Of a DNA stretch of 13,187 nucleotides, positions 7,248 to 13,187 are shown piece by piece. This stretch comes from JAVXAG01 sp036660615 (GTDB lineage Bacteria > Bacillota > Clostridia > Peptostreptococcales > Anaerovoracaceae). A model generated the notes under the pieces. The model saw only the letters and a program-made list of their open reading frames with translations. It ran no database searches and had not been told where the DNA came from. Position numbers and translations under genes: made by a program. How positions within the stretch are numbered: the stretch's first letter is position 1; every line of letters starts with the position of its first letter. The stretch spans positions 1-13,187 of the forward strand of contig JAVXAG010000051.1 of NCBI GenBank assembly GCA_036660615.1, written 5' to 3'.

Positions 7248-9452
7248 ATGAAGAAAAAAAGTGAACTATTGATTCCCGCAGGTGGAATAAGCCAATTTAT
7301 TGCCGCAGTAGAAAATGGTGCAGATGCCGTTTACATCGGGGGAAAGTTTTTTAATGCTCGAATCAATGCCGACAATTTTGATGATATAGAAATAGAAGAA
7401 GCCATAGACTTTGCCCATATTAGGGGAGTCAAAGTTTATGTGACCATGAATACTTTGATTAGCGATAGAGAGATGGAGAGGGCGTTTGAATACGTAAAGT
7501 TTTTGTATGAAATAGGGGTAGATGCCTTGATTGTACAGGATTTGGGCCTTGCAAAAGTCATAAAAGACATAATGCCTGATTTCCATTTGCATCTGTCTAC
7601 CCAAGGTTCAGTATATAATCTTGAAGGTGTAAAGGCTGCAAAGTCACTAGGATTTAATAGAGTGGTTCTTGCAAGAGAATTGTCCCTTGAAGAAATCAAA
7701 GCAATAATCGATGAGGCAGATACAGAAATAGAAGTTTTTGTTCATGGAGCAATGTGCGTCTGCTATTCAGGTCAATGCCAGATGAGTAGGTATTTTGGTG
7801 GGAGAAGTGGCAACAGAGGAAAATGCGCCCAGCCATGTAGATTACCATACAAGACACTTGATGAAAACAATAAACTAATAGACACATTTATGTATCCTTT
7901 AAGTCCAAAGGATCTTTGCTTGATTGACCACATAGGCGAGATGGTGGAAATTGGAGTAAAATCACTAAAGATAGAAGGAAGAATGAAGTCCCCTGAGTAC
8001 GTGGCTATTGTTACATCTATATATAGAAAATATTTGGACGAGTATTATCAAAAAGGGTGGTACAAAGTTACCGATGAAGACAGAAAACAACTGGAACAGA
8101 TTTTTAATCGTGGCGGATTTACAGAAGGATATTACTATGAGAATCAGGACGATAATATGATGGCAGGCGATATACCAAAACACAGAGGAGTGAAAATCGG
8201 AAAAGTAGTTAAAAAAGTCCAAGGAACGACCATGATAGATGTGAAATTATACGATGAACTGGCGATCGGTGATGGAGTTGAGATACAGGGCAAAAAAGTC
8301 TTTGGAAACATCGTCACATATATTTTGCCACTAAAAGGTGGACTTACTAGAATTGGCGATTTGCGTGGAATGCCAGAACATGGAGATGTTTTGTATAAGA
8401 TTTCTTCAAAAGAACAGCTAAAAAGAGCTAGATCGACATACGAAAATGTCACATTTGAAAGTGGAAAATATATTAGAAAATCACCGGTAGCATTGAATTT
8501 TATTGCTTCAAAAGGAAGTCCTATTCAATTGAAGGTTTCTACACTTGGAAATATTGAGAACAGTCAATACCATATAGAAATAAAAAGAGAGGATATAGTT
8601 CCTGAGAAAGCAGAAAAAACACCTACGTCAAAAGAACAGATAGAGAAACAATTGAAAAAAACGGGAAACACACCATTTGTTGCAGAGTCAGTCAGTATAG
8701 AGATGGAAGATGGCATACAAATACCCATTTCTGCAATAAATGATATACGCCGACAAGGATTGGAAGCTATAGAAAAAACAATAATAGACAACTCCAAGCG
8801 AACCATTAAAGGAAAGATAAGAAAACCGGATCAAGAAGAACCAACAGATACGCTGGAATTGTTTTTCTATGAGATTAAGGATTTTTATGATTTTGACTGG
8901 GAACAAGTAGAGGGGATAGATGTAGTTGCCCTTTTGCCAGTGGTATCTTTTATTAGAGAATATGAAACAATCCCAAAAACCCATAGTGTCAGACCGTACA
9001 TTACAAATATTTCCAAAGGAGTAGAAGATGAATTTATTCAGAATAACTTCATGGAAATAGTTGAGAAGTCCAGAGAATGCGGAATTTCAGTGGGGAATAT
9101 CTGTTGGGTGAAACCATTTGCAGATAATGGCGTCAGAGTTTTTGGCGATTATGGACTGAATATATTTAATAACTACGCTAGAGACGCATACAGAAAACTT
9201 GGAATGGAAGAATGTACACTTTCATTAGAAACCATAGAAGAAAATCAAGGGAATTATCCACTTATGGTTTCGGAACATATTGCAGATGGCAAATATATTA
9301 TAGGTAAAAAAGGCGACAAAATTAGACTTCGCAAAACTGAGAGTGGGGATAAAATCATTTTGACGGGAGAAAAAGAGCCAATCCAAGTCAAAAATATCAT
9401 CGCTAATTCGCCTCAAATAACAAGAATTTTTATCACAGAAGGCAGCATATAA
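7248..9452 (+). CDS. Long U32-family protein, RlhA-like (probable rRNA hydroxylation factor)
   Basis: A 734-residue U32 protein. The N-terminal TIM-barrel part starts LLIPAGG (7-13) and continues ENGADAVYIGG (22-32); the family signature EVFVHGAMCVCYSGQCQMS is at 162-180. Cys170, Cys177, Cys193 and Cys197 sit where U32 RNA-modification enzymes carry the cysteines for an iron-sulphur cluster. After FNRGGFTEGYY (286-296) comes a beta-barrel-like section and then a long C-terminal part (about 370-734) of the 'collagenase'/DUF3656 type, including GNTPF and PISAINDIRRQGLEAIE. Length and C-terminal part resemble RlhA, needed in E. coli for 5-hydroxycytidine at position 2501 of 23S rRNA, more than the shorter TrhP tRNA proteins. 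Database names still say 'peptidase', for which evidence is weak. AGGAAAG at 7238-7244 serves the ATG. The family is certain; the RNA target is inference. Confidence 0.9.
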   Translation: MKKKSELLIPAGGISQFIAAVENGADAVYIGGKFFNARINADNFDDIEIEEAIDFAHIRGVKVYVTMNTLISDREMERAFEYVKFLYEIGVDALIVQDLGLAKVIKDIMPDFHLHLSTQGSVYNLEGVKAAKSLGFNRVVLARELSLEEIKAIIDEADTEIEVFVHGAMCVCYSGQCQMSRYFGGRSGNRGKCAQPCRLPYKTLDENNKLIDTFMYPLSPKDLCLIDHIGEMVEIGVKSLKIEGRMKSPEYVAIVTSIYRKYLDEYYQKGWYKVTDEDRKQLEQIFNRGGFTEGYYYENQDDNMMAGDIPKHRGVKIGKVVKKVQGTTMIDVKLYDELAIGDGVEIQGKKVFGNIVTYILPLKGGLTRIGDLRGMPEHGDVLYKISSKEQLKRARSTYENVTFESGKYIRKSPVALNFIASKGSPIQLKVSTLGNIENSQYHIEIKREDIVPEKAEKTPTSKEQIEKQLKKTGNTPFVAESVSIEMEDGIQIPISAINDIRRQGLEAIEKTIIDNSKRTIKGKIRKPDQEEPTDTLELFFYEIKDFYDFDWEQVEGIDVVALLPVVSFIREYETIPKTHSVRPYITNISKGVEDEFIQNNFMEIVEKSRECGISVGNICWVKPFADNGVRVFGDYGLNIFNNYARDAYRKLGMEECTLSLETIEENQGNYPLMVSEHIADGKYIIGKKGDKIRLRKTESGDKIILTGEKEPIQVKNIIANSPQITRIFITEGSI

Positions 9453-9461
9453 TATGCTGCC
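9441..9461 (+). other. Hairpin overlapping the U32 stop codon
   Basis: GGCAGCAT (9441-9448) pairs with ATGCTGCC (9454-9461) around a 5-base loop that holds the first bases of the stop codon. No T-run follows, so it is not a standard intrinsic terminator. It may protect the 3' end or work with Rho. Confidence 0.5.
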
Positions 9462-9495
9462 TCATTCAGTTCAAATTTCAACAGTTTTCAAATGT

Positions 9496-9652
9496 TTATG
9501 TATGCAAAAAAATACACAAAAAACAGAAGAAAATGTTTGACGAAATACATAAGAGTAGTGTATTATGTATACATAAGGAACAAAGGGTTTCCAAATAAGA
9601 ATTAGTAATTGTGGCTAGAAACAATTTTTTTTGCACAGATTTGTATACATAA
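9496..9652 (+). promoter_or_regulatory. pflB promoter region with repeated TGTATACATAA operator-like sites
   Basis: TTGACG (9537-9542), an 18-base spacer and TATTAT (9561-9566) make the likely pflB promoter, giving a leader of roughly 110 bases. A perfect 14-bp palindrome, TTATGTATACATAA (9563-9576), covers the -10 and the probable start of transcription. The 11-mer TGTATACATAA recurs at 9642-9652 in the leader, and a partial copy, TTATGTATGCA, lies upstream at 9496-9506. The GTATAC core is like GntR-family operators (inference); I do not see a Rex, CcpA or FNR site. Confidence 0.55.
9607..9632 (+). promoter_or_regulatory. Weak attenuator-like hairpin in the pflB leader
   Basis: AATTGT (9607-9612) and ACAATT (9621-9626) pair over an 8-base loop and are followed by an unbroken run of T to 9632. 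The stem is only 6 bp and AT-rich, so any premature termination would be weak or factor-aided. Confidence 0.25.
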
Positions 9653-9681
9653 TACAATTAAGAAAACCGGAGGATGATTTA

Positions 9682-11913
9682 ATGAGAAAAGAATGGGAAG
9701 GCTTTAAAGCCGGCACATGGACAGACAAGATTAACGTAGATGAGTTTATACAGATAAACTACACACCATATGATGGGGACGAAAGTTTCTTGGTAGGTCC
9801 AACTGCAAGAACAGTAGAATGTAATGAGAAAGTTAAAGAACTTTTAGTAGAAGAAAGAAAAGCTGGCGGAACATTAAAAGTTGACGCTGAAAAGATAATG
9901 AGAGTTAATGCATTTGATCCAGGATATATTATCAAGGACAAAGACATAATTGTTGGATTACAAACAGATGAACCACTAAAGAGAGGCATGTGCCCATTTG
10001 GTGGAATAAAAATGGTTAGAGAAGAAGTTGAAGAATTTGGCAAAAAGCTTCCTGAGGAAGTAGAATTTATGTTTAATTATGTTACTTCACATAATGACGG
10101 CGTATTCAAAGCATATTCTCCAGAAATGAAAAAAGCTAGACATTTAGGATATATAACTGGACTTCCAGATGCTTACGGTAGAGGAAGAATTATTGGAGAC
10201 TACAGAAGATGTGCACTTTATGGTATTGACTTCTTGATTCAAGAAAAGCAAAAAGACCATGATATGATTTCTGATAGACCTTTGATGACAGAAGAAAATA
10301 TTAGATTAGCTGAAGAAGTATGGAACCAAATAGCAGCACTAAAAGATATTAAGAAGATGGCTGCTAGATATGGTTATGATATTTCAGGACCAGCACATGA
10401 CGTAAGAGAAGCAATTCAGTGGACATATTTTGCTTACCTTGCTGGTATCAAAGAAGAAAATGGTGCTGCTATGTCAATCGGTAGAATATCAACATTCCTT
10501 GATATCTTTGCTGAAAGAGACTTAGCTGCAGGAAAATATACAGAAGAACAAATTCAAGAGTTTATAGATGACTTTATTCTAAAATTAAGAGTAGCAAGAC
10601 ATCTTAGAACAACAGAATACAACGAACTATTTGGTGGCGATCCAATGTGGATTACAGAAGGATTAGCTGGAGTAGGAAGCGACGGAAGACATAGAGTAAC
10701 AAAGAATACATACAGAGTATTACATACTTTATACAACTTAGGGCCTGCACCAGAACCAAACTTAACAGTTCTATGGTCAAAAGACCTTCCTGAACAATTC
10801 AAAAGATATTGTGCACAGGTATCCATAGATACAGACTCAATTCAATATGAGAACGATGACAAGATGAGACCATCTTATGGAGATGACTATTCAATCGCAT
10901 GTTGCGTATCAGCTATCCAAATGGGAGAGCAAATGCAATTCTTCGGAGCTAGATGTAATTTGGCAAAATGCTTGCTTCTTGCAATCAATGGTGGTATTGA
11001 TGAAAAGACTGGCGAAAGAGTTGGACCACAAATGGAACCAATGGGCGATGGACCTTTGGATTACACCGAAGTTTGGAGAAGATACAACATTTATCTTGAA
11101 TGGTTAATGAAGGTTTACGCAAACATTATGAATATCATTCACTTTATGCATGACAAGTATGACTACGAGAGATCACAGATGGCATTCCTTAATACAGAAA
11201 TCGGAAGATTAATGGCATTTGGAGTTGCAGGTTTCTCAGTAACAGCTGACTCACTTTCTGCAATCAAGTATGCAAAAGTATATCCAATCAGAGATGAAAA
11301 AGGAATTATCGTTGATTTCAAAACTGAAGGAGAATTCCCTAAGTACGGAAATGACGACGACAGAGTAGATGATATTGCTGTTGAAATTTCAGAAAGATCA
11401 ATTGAAGAATTAAGAAAACACCCTGCATATAGAAATGCTGTTACTACATTATCAGTATTAACAATCACTTCAAATGTAATGTATGGTAAAAAGACAGGAA
11501 ATACCCCAGATGGAAGAAGATCAGGTACACCATTTGCACCTGGAGCTAATCCAATGCACTGCAGAGACCAAAAAGGAGCTGTTGCTTCATTGAACTCAGT
11601 ATCAAAGATTAACTGGGATACATGCCAAGATGGCGTTTCAAACACATTTAGTATTACACCTGATTCATTAGGAAAAGATCCAGAAGGCAGAAAAGATACA
11701 TTAGTAAAATTACTAAGTGGCTATTTCGGTCAAGGAGCACATCATCTAAATGTAAACGTTTTAAACAGAGAAGTTCTTATGGACGCTTATGAGAATCCAG
11801 ATAAATATCCAAGTTTGACTATTAGAGTCTCAGGATATGCTGTAAGGTTTAACTCCTTATCCAAAGCACACCAAAAAGAAGTTATAGACAGAACGTTCCA
11901 TCAAGGATTATAA
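9682..11913 (+). CDS. pflB: Formate acetyltransferase (pyruvate formate-lyase)
   Basis: Glycyl-radical enzyme that splits pyruvate with CoA into acetyl-CoA and formate, a cytosolic core step of mixed-acid fermentation active only without oxygen. The product has 743 residues, near the 760 of E. coli PflB. The catalytic Cys407-Cys408 pair lies in YSIACCVSAIQMGEQ, and the radical-bearing Gly718 in RVSGYAVRF, 26 residues before the C-terminus. The ATG at 9682 follows GGAGG (9669-9673); the open frame from 9631 has no ribosome site and overlaps the regulatory repeat. Arginine is coded almost only by AGA, a sign of high expression here. The activase pflA follows after 78 bases. The catalytic Cys-Cys and pflA neighbour separate it from glycerol or choline lyase relatives. 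Confidence 0.98.
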   Translation: MRKEWEGFKAGTWTDKINVDEFIQINYTPYDGDESFLVGPTARTVECNEKVKELLVEERKAGGTLKVDAEKIMRVNAFDPGYIIKDKDIIVGLQTDEPLKRGMCPFGGIKMVREEVEEFGKKLPEEVEFMFNYVTSHNDGVFKAYSPEMKKARHLGYITGLPDAYGRGRIIGDYRRCALYGIDFLIQEKQKDHDMISDRPLMTEENIRLAEEVWNQIAALKDIKKMAARYGYDISGPAHDVREAIQWTYFAYLAGIKEENGAAMSIGRISTFLDIFAERDLAAGKYTEEQIQEFIDDFILKLRVARHLRTTEYNELFGGDPMWITEGLAGVGSDGRHRVTKNTYRVLHTLYNLGPAPEPNLTVLWSKDLPEQFKRYCAQVSIDTDSIQYENDDKMRPSYGDDYSIACCVSAIQMGEQMQFFGARCNLAKCLLLAINGGIDEKTGERVGPQMEPMGDGPLDYTEVWRRYNIYLEWLMKVYANIMNIIHFMHDKYDYERSQMAFLNTEIGRLMAFGVAGFSVTADSLSAIKYAKVYPIRDEKGIIVDFKTEGEFPKYGNDDDRVDDIAVEISERSIEELRKHPAYRNAVTTLSVLTITSNVMYGKKTGNTPDGRRSGTPFAPGANPMHCRDQKGAVASLNSVSKINWDTCQDGVSNTFSITPDSLGKDPEGRKDTLVKLLSGYFGQGAHHLNVNVLNREVLMDAYENPDKYPSLTIRVSGYAVRFNSLSKAHQKEVIDRTFHQGL

Positions 11914-11926
11914 TAAGGATTACAGA

Positions 11927-11952
11927 GAGGCACTTACTTTTGTAGGTGCCTC
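11927..11952 (+). other. pflB-pflA intercistronic hairpin
   Basis: An 11-bp stem (11927-11937 with 11942-11952, one G-U pair) around loop TTTT, 14 bases after the pflB stop. It is followed by AAAACATTT, not a T-run, so it is unlikely to be a full terminator. It probably protects the pflB message or dampens read-through, lowering activase levels relative to PflB (inference). Confidence 0.65.
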
Positions 11953-11991
11953 AAAACATTTACGAAGGAATTATAGGAGATAGAGCAAGCG

Positions 11992-12699
11992 ATGATAACA
12001 GGAAAATTACATTCAGTAGAAACATTTGGTGCGGTAGACGGCCCAGGGATAAGGACAGTGTTCTTTATGCAGGGTTGCCCAGCAAGATGTATCTATTGCC
12101 ATAACCCAGATACATGGCCAATTGGTATTGGCGATACAGTGAAAATCAAAGAAATAGTAGAGAGAGCCAAAAGAGGCAGACCGTACTATGGAGAAGATGG
12201 CGGTGTAACTTTTTCAGGCGGAGAGCCACTTTTGCAAGGGGAGTTTATTATTGAAGCAATGAAAGCGTTAAAGAAGGAATCTATTGGCAGTGTTATAGAT
12301 ACCAGTGGAACTTATTTCGATAAATTCACCAAAGAGGCAATAAATCAAGCCGAACTTGTTCTACTTGACATAAAACACACCGATCCAAGGATTTTTACAG
12401 AGATGACACAAATGTCACAGGAACCATTATATGAGGTCATAGAGGCTGTAAATGCCCTTCGTAAGCCTATTTGGGTTAGACAAGTTATTGTGCCGGGGAT
12501 TAATGACACAGAAAAATACATATTAAGTCTAAAAGAATTCTTGAAATGCATAAAAACTGTTGCCAAAGTTGAACTACTTGGATACCACAACATGGCAGTA
12601 CCTAAATACGAGAAACTTGGCATACCATATAAGCTGAAAGATGTCGATCCAATGAACAGAAAAAAATTAGAAAAATTTAAAAAAATATTGGACAAATAA
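11992..12699 (+). CDS. pflA: Pyruvate formate-lyase activating enzyme
   Basis: Radical-SAM enzyme that abstracts a hydrogen from Gly718 of PflB to create the glycyl radical, using a [4Fe-4S] cluster and S-adenosylmethionine. Its 235 residues match the short PflA type. The N-terminal activase signature runs from GKLHSVETFG (4-13) through DGPGIR (16-21); the cluster ligands Cys29, Cys33 and Cys36 form CPARCIYC; the SAM-binding GGEP is at 76-79. The extra 8-iron ferredoxin insert of other glycyl-radical activases is absent, supporting a PFL activase. An AGGAGA site at 11975-11980 stands 11 bases before the ATG, slightly far, in line with lower translation than pflB. It shares the pflB promoter and ends before a strong terminator. 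Confidence 0.97.
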   Translation: MITGKLHSVETFGAVDGPGIRTVFFMQGCPARCIYCHNPDTWPIGIGDTVKIKEIVERAKRGRPYYGEDGGVTFSGGEPLLQGEFIIEAMKALKKESIGSVIDTSGTYFDKFTKEAINQAELVLLDIKHTDPRIFTEMTQMSQEPLYEVIEAVNALRKPIWVRQVIVPGINDTEKYILSLKEFLKCIKTVAKVELLGYHNMAVPKYEKLGIPYKLKDVDPMNRKKLEKFKKILDK

Positions 12700-12723
12700 A
12701 AAAAATTTTATAAAAAAATTTAG

Positions 12724-12784
12724 AAAAGGCAGACCTGAACTTTTGTACCGTAGGTAGGGGAGTTAAAGGCTGTCTTTTGTTTTT
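12724..12784 (+). terminator. Terminator of the pflBA operon
   Basis: A long hairpin: AAAAGGCAG (12724-12732) pairs with the right arm ending CTGTCTTTT (12778), an inner stem AACTTTT/GGGGAGTT with three G-U pairs continues it, and TACC/GGTA closes a 3-base loop GTA. TTTTT (12780-12784) follows. The G-U pairs exist only in the forward RNA, so it works in the pfl direction. Confidence 0.85.
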
Positions 12785-12803
12785 GCCTAAAAATCAACAT
12801 TTT

Positions 12804-12855
12804 CACTAGTCTATTAGTTCTAGAAGCTAGTAAAAACACTAGTACTTTGGTACTA
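12804..12855 (+). repeat. Short CACTAGT and GTAC repeats upstream of the antiporter promoter
   Basis: CACTAGT occurs at 12804-12810 and 12837-12843, with GCTAGT between them. The second copy runs into TAGTAC/GTACTA arms (12840-12845 and 12850-12855) with a 4-base loop. The block lies between the pfl terminator and the antiporter -35, where an activator or repressor could bind. No gene is seen in 12700-12988. Confidence 0.4.
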
Positions 12856-12886
12856 TAATTTGCGTTCGTGGAATTTTCTGAAATGC

Positions 12887-12915
12887 TTGACAAATAAAAA
12901 ACAAAGTTTTATAAT
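12887..12915 (+). promoter_or_regulatory. Consensus sigma-A promoter of the antiporter gene
   Basis: TTGACA (12887-12892), a 17-base spacer and TATAAT (12910-12915): both hexamers and the spacing are perfect consensus, the best promoter in the window. Transcription should begin near 12922. Confidence 0.9.
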
Positions 12916-12919
12916 AAAT

Positions 12920-12938
12920 TTGTACTTGAAAAGTACAA
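12920..12938 (+). promoter_or_regulatory. Inverted repeat at the transcription start of the antiporter gene
   Basis: TTGTACTT (12920-12927) and AAGTACAA (12931-12938) are perfect 8-bp arms around GAA. Lying 5 to 23 bases past the -10, it may be an operator holding back the consensus promoter, or a 5' hairpin that stabilises the message. A period-5 TTTTA run (about 12941-12961) follows. Confidence 0.55.
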
Positions 12939-12962
12939 GAAATTTTATTTTATTTTATTTTA

Positions 12963-12981
12963 CTTAATTGAATTAAGGAGG
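12963..12981 (+). promoter_or_regulatory. Antiporter ribosome site partly covered by a small hairpin
   Basis: AAGGAGG (12975-12981) is 7 bases before the ATG at 12989. CTTAAT (12963-12968) can pair with ATTAAG (12972-12977) around TGA, taking in the first bases of the ribosome site. The stem is weak and may matter only at low temperature. Confidence 0.4.
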
Positions 12982-12988
12982 ACTTATT

Positions 12989-13187
12989 ATGGGTAGAAAG
13001 ATACCTATGTGGCAATGTCTTGTGGCTTTATTGTTCACACTTTGCGCACTATGTTATTCCCTAGGTGTTTTCGGAATGATTTTCGGTGATACCTTCGCAT
13101 GTAGCTATGGAGAGGTTCACGTTCCACTAATTGCTTCATGTATTTTCGCTTCAGTTATAGCCATTGCAAATGGATATAAATGGGCAT
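12989..13187 (+). CDS. NhaC-type Na+/H+ antiporter, N-terminal part (cut by window end)
   Basis: The first 66 codons of a membrane protein, open to the window edge. It starts MGRKIPMWQ, then has a hydrophobic segment (about 10-32), a short loop ending EVHVPLI (42-48), a second segment (about 46-62) and GYKW. The small basic start, a first helix ending in VFG, then HVPLI and GYKW are typical of NhaC antiporters, which exchange Na+ for protons (some swap malate/lactate) at the cell membrane. AAGGAGG gives a clear start. The conserved ion-binding core lies beyond the window, so the assignment rests on the N-terminus alone. It has its own promoter and is not part of the pfl operon. Confidence 0.7.
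   Translation, partial: MGRKIPMWQCLVALLFTLCALCYSLGVFGMIFGDTFACSYGEVHVPLIASCIFASVIAIANGYKWA

Noticed and set aside
9631..9681. 17-codon N-terminal extension of pflB
   Set aside because: No ribosome site ahead of it and it covers the TGTATACATAA repeat; the start at 9682 has GGAGG.
11163..11645. 160-codon open frame on the minus strand inside pflB
   Set aside because: Lies wholly antisense to a highly conserved gene, has no recognisable domain, and is explained by the AT-rich biased codons opposite.
12941..12961. TTTTA period-5 run as a phase-variable tract or terminator
   Set aside because: Only about four units, and interrupted T-runs directly after a promoter are unlikely to stop transcription; noted only as part of the leader.
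12785..12988. tRNA, riboswitch or small ORF before the antiporter gene
   Set aside because: No cloverleaf or known aptamer fold seen; the leader after the promoter is only about 67 bases.

Overview
The window is a stretch of low-GC chromosome from an anaerobic Bacillota, most likely a clostridium. The evidence is AT-rich codons with a strong AGA preference in the highly expressed genes, GGAGG-type ribosome sites, consensus sigma-A promoters, and the gene set: carbamate kinase, pyruvate formate-lyase with its radical-SAM activase, a long U32 protein and an NhaC-type antiporter. I see no rRNA, tRNA, CRISPR array, transposase or integrase.

Layout. (1) 73-1017 (+) is arcC, carbamate kinase, closed by a 20-bp perfect hairpin terminator at 1060-1104. 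(2) 1127-4502 (+) is a self-contained two-gene cassette with its own promoter. It encodes an AAA+ ATPase whose C-terminal tail reads as a helix-turn-helix, followed by an overlapping large intracellular-type subtilisin-like (S8) protease. This pairing matches IetAS, known as a stability/incompatibility module of an Agrobacterium Ti plasmid and later as an anti-phage defence system. (3) A bidirectional hairpin at 4508-4550 separates the cassette from argG (4565-5833, -). argG has its own promoter and ARG-box-like palindromes, and behind it lies an AI-2E-family membrane protein gene (6003-7181, -). (4) Divergent from that is a long U32-family protein of the RlhA type (7248-9452, +). (5) A 229-bp regulatory region with repeated TGTATACATAA elements precedes pflB (9682-11913, +) and pflA (11992-12699, +), which are separated by a hairpin without a T-tract and closed by a long G-U-rich terminator. 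(6) A perfect consensus promoter and a structured leader precede the 5' end of an NhaC-type Na+/H+ antiporter gene, which runs off the window at 13187.

How they work together. arcC (ATP from carbamoyl phosphate at the end of the arginine deiminase route), pflBA (pyruvate to acetyl-CoA plus formate) and NhaC fit an anaerobic fermentative life. argG is biosynthetic and points the opposite way to arcC. The ietAS pair sits as an insulated accessory cassette between these two arginine genes and is the most notable item. The family is already described. What may be new is the helix-turn-helix tail on the ATPase, the operator-like promoter, and an internal start site in the protease gene.
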